Below the pieces are notes generated by a model. It ran no database searches, had not been told where the DNA came from, and was given only the letters and a program-made list of their open reading frames with translations. DNA of 64,000 nt. Source: Turritopsis dohrnii. Taxonomy: Eukaryota; Cnidaria; Hydrozoa; Anthoathecata; Oceaniidae. The DNA lies in contig BQMF02000137.1 of assembly GCA_027922465.2 (NCBI GenBank), positions 124,001 to 188,000 of the forward strand, written 5' to 3'. The translations under genes were made by a program, and so were the position numbers. Within the stretch, counting starts at the first letter, position 1; every line of letters starts with the position of its first letter. Positions 1 through 8,944 of this stretch are shown one piece after another.

Positions 1-186
1 CTAACTGAACGAGGTTCTAGAGATAGGAAAGTGCGGATGTTGGCCCAAATCATATGATTTCGGGAATTTCCCTACTATAGTTAATATTATCATCTTTGTT
101 TTCATAACGCGATACGAGTTATGAAACGTGTTATTTTGATTACATAGCAGTTTCTATTATTATAACCACAAATTACTCATAAATGT
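1..186. other. Left flank of the Polinton
   Basis: I see no gene here. This is AT-rich flanking DNA before the AGAGATAGT terminus at 187. The six bases before the terminus (AAATGT) do not match the six after the right terminus (CTTCAT), so no clean target-site duplication is visible. Confidence 0.5.
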
Positions 187-278
187 AGAGATAGTTAAAT
201 GCCGATTGCAGGACACACACGCACACGCACACACGCACACACACGCACACACAAAATGTCTCAGCACCCCAGCCCTTC

Positions 279-625
279 TGCGCATGCGTCGAAAAATGTT
301 GACGTCAGCATTATCATCGAAAAATGTTGACGTCAGCATTATCGTCGAAAAATGTTGACGTCAGCACTATCATCGAAGTCATCAATCAAACCCCTTCTGC
401 GCATGCGTCGAAAAATGTTGACGTCAGCACTATCGTTGAAAACCGTCGAAAAATGTTGACGTCAGCATTATCGTCGAAAAGTGTTGACGTCAGCACTATC
501 GTCGAAAACCGTCGAAAAGTATTGACGTCAGCACTATCGTCGAAAAGTGCTGACGTCAGCACTATCATCGAAGTCATCAATCAAACCCCTTCTGCGCATG
601 CGTCGAAAAGTATTGACGTCAGCAG
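279..625 (+). promoter_or_regulatory. Array of nine CRE-like TGACGTCA sites with TGCGCATGCG palindromes
   Basis: Perfect TGACGTCA octamers start at 300, 328, 356, 419, 457, 485, 523, 551 and 614. Spacing is quantised (28, 28, 63, 38, 28, 38, 28, 63): a 28-bp unit, the same unit with a 10-bp insert, and a 63-bp variant carrying TGCGCATGCG. That palindrome occurs at 279-288, 398-407 and 593-602. TGACGTCA is the known CREB/ATF site, and TGCGCATGCG is one base short of the NRF-1 consensus. Control of the adjacent polymerase gene by host factors is inference. Confidence 0.7.
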
Positions 626-666
626 TTTCATCGGTTGAATTCCCCTCCTCGTAAAAATTCATCAAA

Positions 667-691
667 TGAGTCAGGGAAATCCCCTGACTCA
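667..691. promoter_or_regulatory. AP-1-like palindrome upstream of PolB
   Basis: TGAGTCAGGG and CCCCTGACTCA form an inverted pair about 55 bp upstream of the PolB ATG. TGAGTCA is the AP-1/bZIP core. The right terminus holds the equivalent at 16666-16689. Confidence 0.6.
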
Positions 692-730
692 GTTCTGTCC
701 ACTCGTAAAAAATTTCCAAGTTGAAAAAGT

Positions 731-744
731 CTATATAATAAAGG
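731..744 (+). promoter_or_regulatory. TATA-type core promoter of PolB
   Basis: TCTATATAATAAAGG lies directly before the ATG at 745. The identical sequence precedes the right-end gene, and shorter TATAATAAA versions precede three other genes of the element, so this looks like the element's own core promoter. The leader would be very short. Confidence 0.6.
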
Positions 745-3700
745 ATGTTGAGTAACAAAACAGTTCGAGAATTGAGAACCCAAGCAAAAGAGCGTGGCTT
801 TAAAGGGTACTATAAGCTTAGGAAGGCTGACCTCATCAATTTATTAGATGCTCCAGTAAGACCACCTAGGAGAGCTGGAGTAAGGAAACCTCTTAGACAA
901 GTCACTATACTCCCAAAGCCTGAATACATGGATATTTTTGGGGTTGAAGAGATGATGAAGAACCGGTCAGTTGTAAAATCTAAACTCAACGAATGGTATG
1001 ACTGGCTTGTGAGTTATGTACCAAAGTCAATTAAAGAGCCTATACAGAACGCTTTCTCTAAAGCAAAAAGTGATATTTTAAAGTTGTACAACAATACAAA
1101 GGAAAAGCTTGGGCTAAAAAGTATGGTTGAAGAACAGGCGATGGAAGACACCAACAACATAAGTATGAGTGATGATTTTATACCTATGAAGCATAAGCAT
1201 GCACTACGTAAAACTTTCCGAAGCTTTCGTATAGCTGGTATAGCAAAAGCTGATGTTGATGGATACTTCACACTAGTGAGAGCAAATGTGGAGAAATTAA
1301 TGGAAGAGCAGGTTGAGGACATGGGGTCTGCTAAAGTACAACTTTCTCTATGGATCATGTGGAAGAAGCGAGAGAAGCTTTTAATTCAACTTGAAGATGA
1401 TGATCTAGAAGGAGAAGATGTTACAAAAGGAGATAAATATGGATATATAAGGATAGACAAAGTTTTTAACAGCTTGATGATGAGAGTGTTCCAAGGTAGT
1501 GACATGAAAGAGATATTGGATGAGATGTTTGCATATATCAAAACCCAAATAGAGCATCCTGCATTACCAGAAAGCGGCTTCACCATCGATCACATCATGC
1601 ACCTGGACGTAGACTTTCACAAGCTGCAGCTGATGAGAGGATCTTCATACATCAAACTACCATCCTGGATAGCGTCGAAAAAGGCAATCATCAACCCTAA
1701 AAACGATGATGAAGAATGCTTCAAGTGGGCTGTAATAGCAGCACTACATCATGAAGAGATCACTAGTCATTCAGAACGCATTTCAAAGCTACAGAAGTAT
1801 GAGAATGAGTACAACTGGGATGGTTTGGAATTTCCTGTAGCAATAGACAAGATAGGAAAGTTCGAGAAGAATAATCCTAACATTGGGGTGAACGTACTAT
1901 ATATCGAAGAAAAGTCTACAAAGAGGAGGATCAACACCACACGAGAATCTAATCGTAACATAAGCGCAAAGAAGCAAGTCAATCTGTTGATGGTATGTGA
2001 TGGAGAGAAAAATCACTATACAGCCATCAAGAATCTGTCAAGGTTGTTAGGTCAAGAAAACACAAATCATCAACATGCACAGCACTTTTGCATCAACTGT
2101 CTAAATGGTTTTCACAATGTAGAGTCACGAGACAAGCACTATATCTACTGCTCTGGCAATGAACAAGTTAGAGTGGAGATGCCTGGAGAGAAGGAAAAAT
2201 GGTTGTATTATAACAATGGAGAGATGCAGTTCAGAGTACCTTTTGCTATCTATGCAGATTTCGAGAGTCTTTTAGTACCTATGAAGGAAGATGGGAGAGA
2301 GAAGAACACAAAAACACTATCGAAGCATATACCTTCAGGATGGTGTACGTACAGCAAGTTTGCGTATGGAGATGTGCAAGATCCTCTAAAAGTATACAGA
2401 GGTGAAGATTGTGTAAAGAAGTTTGTGGATCATCTGGAAGATGAAGTTAAGCGGTTGTATGCGACATTTCCAGAGCAGTCGATGATAGAACTGACGGATG
2501 TTCAGAAGCGTGATCATTGGGATGCAGAAACTTGTCACATATGTATGCTGCCATTTTCAGATCCTCAAAATCGCAAAGTCAGAGATCACTGTCACTATAC
2601 AGGTTTATATCGAGGTGCCGCACATAACAATTGCAACCTAAGATACAAGATCCCACATCATATCCCTATCATCTTTCACAACTTAAGTGGCTATGATGCA
2701 CACCTCTTCATTAGAGAACTGGGGGAAAAGTACAACATGGAAGATATAGGATGCATCGCGGAAAATAGGGAAAAGTATATATCCTTCCATGTCAAAATAG
2801 CAATACCACTTGCTGGTGTTTTCAACTCTGATGGTGCACAAGTGTACAAGAAGATCGAGCTGAGATTCATTGACAGCTGTAGATTCATGGCATCAAGTTT
2901 GGATAAATTGTCCTCTAATCTTAGCGATGAGCAGTGCAGAAATCTTCGATGGTTTTACAAGGAAGATAGCATCTTTCAGTTGATGCGCCGCAAAGGTGTA
3001 TATCCATATGAGTATATGGATAGTTGGGAAAAGCTTGCTGAGAGAGAGCTACCTCCAAAAGAAGCCTTTTACAGCAAGCTGAACATGTGTGGTATAAGTG
3101 ACACAGACTACGAACATGCACAACAGGTGTGGAGAAGAGTGTCTCCAAAAGGAGACGTGACAACACTTGGAGATTACCACGATGTGTACTTGGCAACGGA
3201 CGTTCTATTGTTAGCAGATGTGTTTGAAACGTTTCGGGATACATGCTTGCATCACTACCAATTGGATCCACTCCATTTCTACACAGCACCCGGTTTGGCG
3301 TGGAAAGCAGCCTTGAAGTATACCCGAATAGAGTTAGAACTGCTCACAGACATAGACATGCTGTTAATGTTCGAGAGAGGTATACGAGGAGGTATAACAC
3401 AAGCTGTACATCGCTATGTAAAAGCAAACAATAAGTATATGGATGATCAATATGATCCGAAGGAGGAATCCTCATATGTAATGTACCTTGACGCAAACAA
3501 CCTTTACGGTTGGGCTATGGCATCAGACTTGCCAACACATGGATTTAGATGGGTAAAAAATGTTGAGAAGTTCACACCTGAAGGTATTGCGAAGTTAGTT
3601 AAGAAGAATGAGTATGGCTATCTGCTGGAGGTGGATATCGAGTATCCAAAGAGGCTACATGATGCTCATAATAGTTTACCATTTCTACCTGAGAGAATGA

Positions 3701-4689
3701 CGCTTGCAAAGGTGGAAAAACTCGTACCAAATCTCCACAACAAGCATGAGTATGTCATAGATATAAGAGCGCTACATCAAGCGTTGACTCATGGCTTAGT
3801 TCTGAAGAAAGTCCACCGAGTCATCAGGTATCATCAGGTTGCCTGGCTCAAGCCTTACATAAACTTAAACACAAGACTGAGAAAAGAATCAAAGAACGAC
3901 TTCGAAAAAGACTTTTTCAAGCTTATGAACAATAGCGTGTTTGGTAAGACGATGGAGAATATACGGAACCATCGCAATATGAAGTTAGTTACGAGCGAAA
4001 AGAAGTATAAGGGGTACGTCATGAAACCTAACTTTAAAAGTGGAGTTCGCTTTAGCGCAAACTTGATGGGTGTGGAGATGGGTAAGACAAGTATCAAGAT
4101 GATGAAGCCTGTATACATAGGTCAGTCTATACTTGATATGAGTAAGATGTTAATGTATGAATTCCACTATGACTACATGCAGCCGAAATATGGCAGTAAG
4201 CTGCAACTCTGCTATATGGACACTGACAGCTTCGTGTACCACATCAAGACGGAAGATTTCTATCGAGATATAGCTGAAGATGTAGAAAAGAGATTTGACA
4301 CGAGTAATTATTCAGAGAAAGACAGATTATACACATTAAAGAATGAGAAGGTTATTGGTCTGATGAAGGACGAACTTGGTGGTAAGATCATGACGGAGTT
4401 TGTGGCTTTACGAGCTAAACTCTATGCATACAAGACGCTAGAGAAGGAAGACAAGCGATGCAAAGGCATGAAAAAGTGTGTGGTTAAAAAATCCATTACA
4501 TTCGAAGATTATAAGAAGTGTCTAGAAGATGGAGGAAATCTATATAGAGAAATGGTAGTGCTTCAAAATAAGAAGCATCAAATGTATACACAAAAAGTGA
4601 ACAAGATTGCTTTGAACAGAGACGATGATAAACGCATCATACAGACAGATTTGATCACAACGCGTGCTCGAGGATTCATAAATTCATAA
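745..4689 (+). CDS. Protein-primed family B DNA polymerase (Polinton PolB)
   Basis: This would replicate the element's linear DNA by protein priming. The 1314-residue frame is intact. Residues 1-35 form a SAP/Rho-N-like helical motif. Residues about 102-168 share a module with the right-end gene at 16180. A CxxC...HxxxC zinc-finger-like motif sits near 450-470. Exo I (YADFES) is near 500, and a C-H-I-C...DHCH...NNCN endonuclease VII-like zinc motif is near 598-635. Exo II (NLSGYD) is near 645 and Exo III (YLATDVLLLAD) near 815. Polymerase motif A (DANNLYG) is near 915, motif B (NNSVFGKT) near 1062 and motif C (YMDTDSF) near 1157. All catalytic acids are present. The ATG at 745 directly follows the terminal-repeat promoter. 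The family is certain; the role of the N-terminal extension is unknown. Confidence 0.97.
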   Translation: MLSNKTVRELRTQAKERGFKGYYKLRKADLINLLDAPVRPPRRAGVRKPLRQVTILPKPEYMDIFGVEEMMKNRSVVKSKLNEWYDWLVSYVPKSIKEPIQNAFSKAKSDILKLYNNTKEKLGLKSMVEEQAMEDTNNISMSDDFIPMKHKHALRKTFRSFRIAGIAKADVDGYFTLVRANVEKLMEEQVEDMGSAKVQLSLWIMWKKREKLLIQLEDDDLEGEDVTKGDKYGYIRIDKVFNSLMMRVFQGSDMKEILDEMFAYIKTQIEHPALPESGFTIDHIMHLDVDFHKLQLMRGSSYIKLPSWIASKKAIINPKNDDEECFKWAVIAALHHEEITSHSERISKLQKYENEYNWDGLEFPVAIDKIGKFEKNNPNIGVNVLYIEEKSTKRRINTTRESNRNISAKKQVNLLMVCDGEKNHYTAIKNLSRLLGQENTNHQHAQHFCINCLNGFHNVESRDKHYIYCSGNEQVRVEMPGEKEKWLYYNNGEMQFRVPFAIYADFESLLVPMKEDGREKNTKTLSKHIPSGWCTYSKFAYGDVQDPLKVYRGEDCVKKFVDHLEDEVKRLYATFPEQSMIELTDVQKRDHWDAETCHICMLPFSDPQNRKVRDHCHYTGLYRGAAHNNCNLRYKIPHHIPIIFHNLSGYDAHLFIRELGEKYNMEDIGCIAENREKYISFHVKIAIPLAGVFNSDGAQVYKKIELRFIDSCRFMASSLDKLSSNLSDEQCRNLRWFYKEDSIFQLMRRKGVYPYEYMDSWEKLAERELPPKEAFYSKLNMCGISDTDYEHAQQVWRRVSPKGDVTTLGDYHDVYLATDVLLLADVFETFRDTCLHHYQLDPLHFYTAPGLAWKAALKYTRIELELLTDIDMLLMFERGIRGGITQAVHRYVKANNKYMDDQYDPKEESSYVMYLDANNLYGWAMASDLPTHGFRWVKNVEKFTPEGIAKLVKKNEYGYLLEVDIEYPKRLHDAHNSLPFLPERMTLAKVEKLVPNLHNKHEYVIDIRALHQALTHGLVLKKVHRVIRYHQVAWLKPYINLNTRLRKESKNDFEKDFFKLMNNSVFGKTMENIRNHRNMKLVTSEKKYKGYVMKPNFKSGVRFSANLMGVEMGKTSIKMMKPVYIGQSILDMSKMLMYEFHYDYMQPKYGSKLQLCYMDTDSFVYHIKTEDFYRDIAEDVEKRFDTSNYSEKDRLYTLKNEKVIGLMKDELGGKIMTEFVALRAKLYAYKTLEKEDKRCKGMKKCVVKKSITFEDYKKCLEDGGNLYREMVVLQNKKHQMYTQKVNKIALNRDDDKRIIQTDLITTRARGFINS

Positions 4690-4823
4690 GATTCATGCTG
4701 AATAGTGAGTAATTCATGAGAAGTTTTTTCTCATGATCTCATGACGCAAATGAGGTGAAATTGTACGCTTGAGTGATTTTAAGCTATCATAAATAAGCTG
4801 AAATCATGTTTTATTAATGTGAT

Positions 4824-4895
4824 GTGTAGTGTGGTGGTTACAACGTAAAACTTGTAATCTTGAGATCGCTAGTTCGATCCCCACTCGGTCTCTCA
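4824..4895 (+). repeat. tRNA-derived sequence, probably a SINE head
   Basis: It contains an A-box-like stretch (TAGTGTGGTGGTTACAACG) and a B-box-like stretch (AGTTCGATCCC) at tRNA-like spacing. The arms pair poorly, so a functional tRNA is unlikely. It is probably the tRNA-derived head of a SINE extending to about 5040. No second copy of the body was found in the window. Confidence 0.4.
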
Positions 4896-5052
4896 TGTCC
4901 TGGTTGAAAAACTTGCATGAGTGCGCACTTCCCCGCAGTTGCGTTGGATATATCGCGGTTTGGGTAGACTTCGGTCTGGGTGATTAATCACTGTCAGGTT
5001 TCACTGGTCCACAGAGACATTCAGGTTACCGTCAAATCGATCGAAATTCAAC

Positions 5053-5182
5053 ATAAACGTCAGGGCTTGAAGGTGTTAGCATGAACCTAAACTACTATCA
5101 CATGTGGCTGTCGGGATATAAACGTCAGGGCTTGAAGGTGTTAGGATGAAGCTAAACTACTATCACATGTGGCTGTCGGTAC
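5053..5182 (+). repeat. 65-bp tandem duplication
   Basis: Two adjacent 65-bp units start ATAAACGTCAGGGCTTGAAG at 5053 and 5118. They differ at only a few positions, so the duplication is recent relative to the rest of the element. Confidence 0.85.
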
Positions 5183-5739
5183 AAAAACCTAAGGGTTCTC
5201 TAAAATAGAGTTTTCTAAAATTATCGAATTTTTCCGAGAGACACCACAAGCAGACATTGAAGTGTAAATGAATGGTATAAAACTTAAGAGCGGAATAATT
5301 TGAAATTGTGGTGAACAGGCGACAGAGTCTGCCGGAAAGGGAAGGTCTAGTGGAGCGGCTAGATTGGAACTGGATGGTGCCGTCCGCTCCCAGTATTCAC
5401 CACAAAATGTGCCAAAAGTTGTCGGGAAAAACTGTGACTAAATGTAATATACTCGAGCAGAACATGAACGGCCATTACGTGCGTAGTAGTCGGAGCTCGT
5501 AAGTAGTCACACACAAATAGTCTAAGATCTAGGGGTAGAGCTCAGAGCTGGTGGATTCGAGAAGCCAGGGTGGAGTGCCGGTTAGATCGAAGACAATGAA
5601 TTAAAAACCCTCTAGGGTATCGCAACAACAACATCATCATCAACAACAAAAACCCTAGGGGGTTCTCCTAAGGGAGTTTTGTTTTCAATAATAATATAAT
5701 ATTCGTTTCATGTAGCTCATCACCGCCACATGAAAGAAA

Positions 5740-6396
5740 ATGTACGAAGTAATACTACTCATCTGTTTCTGCGTTCCGACAGGACTTTGGATGTTTGTTT
5801 TCTGGAAGTGTCGTCATATAATAAATCTAGTAATGAATATCGATGGATCTATTGACGTAGTTGGTACTCCAGCAGAAGCGCAGAAAAGAGCAGAACTTAT
5901 ACGTGCTGTACAAAGTGGTCAACATCTTGGCGGTAAAAAACCTTGGACAGTTGAAAGAGTGAATAAGTTGCAAGACAAGACCATCGAAAAGCTATACAAA
6001 ACATACACGGAGGGGAATGAGTTCCAGCAAGAAACGCCTGATTTCAACGCTCTGATATCTAATTTGGTAGGTGTGAGAGATGTTTCAAAGATGATGAAGG
6101 AGATCAACGGAAATCCACTCATCACTAATTCCATCACGAGTTATATGGCGGCATCTATGCCTGGCGTTTCACCTATGGATGTGATAGGGTCTACTATCTA
6201 CTCAAATTGTAAAACTTTTCTCGGTCCTTTGGCGCTGTTTGCGATCATTTTTAGCAATCTTGATTGGATTAAGTACGCAAAAATCGCTGAAGAGCGTCAA
6301 ATAAATGAGCGAAGACGAGAAGAAGATAGTAAAATTGAAGGACCCTGGGAGAGTCGCGAGCGGGAAGAAGCTAGCAGAGTGGAACCGAAAGAATAA
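5740..6396 (+). CDS. Uncharacterised membrane protein of the Polinton
   Basis: I do not recognise this 218-residue protein beyond its context. A hydrophobic segment at residues about 3-24 suggests a membrane anchor. The middle (50-140) is charged and probably helical. A second hydrophobic stretch lies near 150-178 (GPLALFAIIF), and the C-terminus is highly charged (R/E-rich). The last 92 bases overlap the next gene in another frame. It heads a tight run of small genes (5740-7283) upstream of the integrase; a virion membrane or assembly role is only inference. Confidence 0.75.
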   Translation: MYEVILLICFCVPTGLWMFVFWKCRHIINLVMNIDGSIDVVGTPAEAQKRAELIRAVQSGQHLGGKKPWTVERVNKLQDKTIEKLYKTYTEGNEFQQETPDFNALISNLVGVRDVSKMMKEINGNPLITNSITSYMAASMPGVSPMDVIGSTIYSNCKTFLGPLALFAIIFSNLDWIKYAKIAEERQINERRREEDSKIEGPWESREREEASRVEPKE

Positions 6397-6646
6397 AAAG
6401 AACTTAGAAGTACCTACGCAAGTACCTACACAAGTACCTAATCAAGTACCTAATCAAGTACCTACGCAAGTACCTACACAAGTACCTACTAAGACGTATA
6501 TGATTGGAGGAGCTGGTGGTGCCATAGCTGTTTTAGCTGTGGGGTTGTTAGTCTGCTACTTCTACACACGATCTTCTACTAAGCCTTCCGCTGACACTAG
6601 CTCAAAGGTGCAAGCACAAAAACAAGATCATTTTTGCTTAATATAA
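6305..6646 (+). CDS. Small membrane protein with VPTQ/VPNQ tetrapeptide repeats
   Basis: The 113-residue protein has a basic N-terminal segment (DPGRVASGKKLAEWNRKNK), then seven consecutive tetrapeptides of the VPTQ/VPNQ type (about 36-63). One strong transmembrane helix (about 68-90, glycine- and alanine-rich) and a short polar tail follow. It overlaps the upstream gene by 92 bases in a different frame. The ATG sits inside AAATAAATG. From memory, the basic motif recurs in other Polinton proteins; the function is unknown. Confidence 0.75.
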   Translation: MSEDEKKIVKLKDPGRVASGKKLAEWNRKNKKNLEVPTQVPTQVPNQVPNQVPTQVPTQVPTKTYMIGGAGGAIAVLAVGLLVCYFYTRSSTKPSADTSSKVQAQKQDHFCLI

Positions 6647-6868
6647 ATGGAGAAAGAATTCATGGATAGCATGTGGCAGGCGGCACGTTTACTAGGCTAC
6701 ACCAGCTTGTACGCGTACGCTGGAAAAAAATTCTTCAGTGTAGGAGCTCCATCCGCAAAGCTAGATTTAGCTGATGTGGGAAAGCTTGGACTATACCTTG
6801 AGATGGCAATTTTGTCAGATGATTACGCACTCAAGCAAGGGTGGTACAAGGATAAAATTTCGGTTTAG
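6647..6868 (+). CDS. Small Polinton protein of unknown function
   Basis: 73 residues. The start directly abuts the previous stop (TAATATAAATGG) and the stop lies four bases before the next ATG, so its place in the tightly spaced gene run is the main support. It is moderately hydrophobic, with helices suggested around 5-25 and 40-60, and no recognised domain. Confidence 0.65.
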   Translation: MEKEFMDSMWQAARLLGYTSLYAYAGKKFFSVGAPSAKLDLADVGKLGLYLEMAILSDDYALKQGWYKDKISV

Positions 6869-6872
6869 ATAA

Positions 6873-7283
6873 ATGGTTAGCATCTTAATAGGAGGGGCAG
6901 TAAGTGCAGCACTATTCACGTTTGGCAACTACGCAGAGAGGGCTCTCTCTGGTGATGAGGAAGCAGCAGCAGATCGAGAAGAACGTGCTATGGCAGCCGA
7001 AAAAACGAGACAAGCACAAATGGAATGGGATCGAGAGCGCGCGACACGCCTTGACTTTATCAACAACAGACTTCGACAAGAAAATAACGCCTCTGCGTAC
7101 ATCTCTGATCTTGATCGAGGTATGCACGAGTACTACGAGGCAACACAACAGCGTCTCTCACCTTTACCCCCTAGGCCTGAATTAACGGATTTTTATAACC
7201 CTTCTGAAGCTCAAAAGACTGGTGAATTGGTAGCGATCGCTGGAACTCTAGGTATTGTTGGATTTCTGCTCTACCGTATGTAA
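6873..7283 (+). CDS. Small Polinton protein with terminal hydrophobic segments
   Basis: 136 residues. A glycine/alanine-rich hydrophobic N-terminus (2-18) is followed by a long charged, probably coiled-coil region (about 24-95) and a C-terminal hydrophobic helix (about 115-135). This layout fits a membrane-associated structural protein, but no family is recognised. Its stop lies within TAATAAATG, which also holds the integrase start. Confidence 0.7.
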   Translation: MVSILIGGAVSAALFTFGNYAERALSGDEEAAADREERAMAAEKTRQAQMEWDRERATRLDFINNRLRQENNASAYISDLDRGMHEYYEATQQRLSPLPPRPELTDFYNPSEAQKTGELVAIAGTLGIVGFLLYRM

Positions 7284-7286
7284 TAA

Positions 7287-8269
7287 ATGACTGAAACGTT
7301 GCGTGACATCTACTACAAACCAGAGAATCTGTGGAAAGGGAAGAAAGCCATTAAAGAGCTTCAGAAGGCTGCTGGAGTTACTAGGAAACAAGTGTTGAAG
7401 TGGCTAACTCATCAAGCTTTATATCAGATACATCTACCAAGGCCTAAGCACATCGACTATCCTCACTTTTACGTGACCAAGGTGAACAAGATCCACCAGG
7501 CCGATCTTTTGTATCTTCCTCATGACAAAGTCTATCAGAATACGTACAAGTACGCTTTGAATGTGATCGATATTGCTTCAGGGTATAAAGCGAGTAGACC
7601 TCTGAGAACGAAGAAGGCGAGCGACGTTGCAGAGATGTTTGCTGACATTTACAAAAAGGGTCCACTAAAGTGGCCTGAGAAGCTCTATGTAGATAACGGA
7701 TCAGAGTTCAAGTCGGAAACAGCCAAGGTCTTCCAGAAGCACGATGTCGAGGTGGTGAGAACTACAACAAAGCATAACCACAGAAAGCAGGCCTTTGTGG
7801 AAAACTTCAACAAACTCCTCGCGGAGAAACTTTTCCCTATACAAGATGCGCAGGAGTTGGAAGATCCAGAGAAAAACAGTACCACTTGGGTAAAACACTA
7901 CCAGAAAAGTGTGAGTCAACTGAACAACAATGTTCTTGCCAGAACCGGGATGAAACCCTCAAAGGCGATTAAACTGGAGGAAGTTCCGTTAAAAGTTGGG
8001 TTTTACCCGAAGGAAGAAACTTTACCTGAAGCGGGATTATACCGCTATTTGCTAGCGCCGGGTGAGGAACATGACGGCATAAAACGACGCGCAACAGACA
8101 ACAACTGGAGTCGGGAAACGTATCGGGTCGATAAGATACTTGCAATACCAAGGTCAAGCGTGTTTTGTACTACCTAGAAGATGGGCCGGAGAGATCTTTT
8201 GTACGTGAAGAACTTATGCTTATTCCTGAGGATACGGAAGTACCTCCAGAATACGTAAAAAAGTGGTAG
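7287..8269 (+). pseudogene. Polinton rve-family integrase, C-terminal frameshift
   Basis: A retroviral-type integrase that would join the element's ends to target DNA. The catalytic triad is D73 (HQADLLYL), D136 (YVDNGSEF) and E172 (FVENFNK), giving the D,D35E spacing. An HTH-like N-terminus precedes it. The frame stops at 8177 after 296 residues. A second frame, offset by one base and open from about 8153 to the TAG at 8267-8269, continues with 38 residues resembling the end of a chromodomain-like C-terminus, so a single indel near 8140-8155 has truncated the protein. The catalytic core is intact. I see no slippery heptamer, so programmed frameshifting is unlikely. Partial activity cannot be excluded. 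Confidence 0.85.
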
Positions 8270-8315
8270 TCTCATAAATATTTCAAAGTTGGAGTTTTTG
8301 TTGCATATAATAAAG

Positions 8316-8910
8316 ATGTTGCGTTTTGGACAAATCGAAGTTTCACGGAATGACTTTAACTCTAGTGCAGAACTTACCGACATTTACACTATCGACATGT
8401 CAAAGATCACTATAGCAGAACCTATCGTAGCAAACAAGAACGACCTGAGGTACTACATCGGGTATGAGAAGGAAGCCGACTAAAATCGTTCCTCTCTTGA
8501 TCAAGACCCCAAAGGAAGTGTCCACTCTTCAGGTGTATCGAGGTATAACGAGACATCTGCCTGGAAGATGGGATTCAACGTGTCCGGATGATAAAGCTTG
8601 GTGTGATGCCTACAACGCGATTGCTGATCGTGTGCAAGAGCTTCTCTTCAATACCTTGACAGGTACTGTGATAAGTACTACAGGCTGGATCAACCCAAAG
8701 CTCATCTCCTGGGAATGGTGACATCAAAACAAAGTTTAATGATGATTCACCACCATTTAACCAATCCTGCAAGGCCACTGGTGTGTTGAAGATCGGAAGC
8801 GTGTACACACAGAGCCCATCACAACCACTACCTCCAAGTCCATTTGAAAGAGTGCAAGGTACCATGAAACAGATATGCGTGAGAGCCTTCTCAGTGATGA
8901 CGATGAGTAG
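8316..8910 (+). pseudogene. Conserved Polinton accessory gene with four frameshifts
   Basis: The reading moves between frames at about 8481, 8718, 8815 and 8859. Motif-rich segments appear in order: RYYIGYEK, then PLLIKTPKEV, then INPKL, KATGVLKIGSVY, LKECK and an acidic end containing LSDDDE before a TAG at 8908. From memory, this matches an uncharacterised protein widespread in invertebrate Polintons that ends ECKY plus an acidic tail. The ATG at 8316 is preceded by TATAATAAAG. No single frame encodes more than about 85 residues of it. Its biochemical role is unknown. Confidence 0.7.
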
Positions 8911-8944
8911 AGACTTCAAAGTTAATGCTGTAACTTTGAAGAAA

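Larger units (their letters stand above)
187..756 (+). repeat. Left terminal inverted repeat
   Basis: The repeat runs from the AGAGATAGT terminus through a CA/CG-rich (ACACGC)n tract (212-254), an array of TGACGTCA sites, an AP-1-like palindrome and the PolB promoter. It ends inside PolB codon 4. About 66 inner bases (about 690-756) are identical to the right copy; outer parts have diverged in tandem-repeat number. A 104-codon open frame at 324-638 only translates the tandem array and is not counted as a gene. Confidence 0.9.
4690..5739. other. Non-coding interval between PolB and the small-protein cluster
   Basis: I found no convincing gene; a 64-codon frame at 5308-5502 has no recognisable features. 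The interval holds a tRNA-like sequence (4824-4895), a 65-bp tandem duplication (5053-5182) and two hairpin-like segments of related sequence: about 5185-5225 and 5646-5690, each an AAAACC...GAGTTTT inverted arrangement. The second lies just before the 5740 gene. Confidence 0.5.

Noticed and set aside
210..255. CRISPR-like or origin-type repeat array at the left end
   Set aside because: Simple CA/CG microsatellite within a terminal repeat; no spacers of regular length.
324..638. 104-codon open frame in the left terminal repeat
   Set aside because: It only translates the 28-bp CRE tandem array; the opposite strand is equally open.
3243..3434. Short frames antiparallel or overlapping with PolB
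   Set aside because: Shadows of the intact polymerase frame without motifs or starts in context.
4824..4895. Functional tRNA gene within the Polinton
   Set aside because: A and B boxes are present, but the acceptor and T stems do not pair well.
5308..5502. 64-codon frame between PolB and the small genes
   Set aside because: No start context like other genes of the element, no features, lies in a repeat-rich gap.
8133..8180. Programmed ribosomal frameshift in the integrase
   Set aside because: No slippery heptamer or stimulatory structure is apparent; a simple indel fits better.
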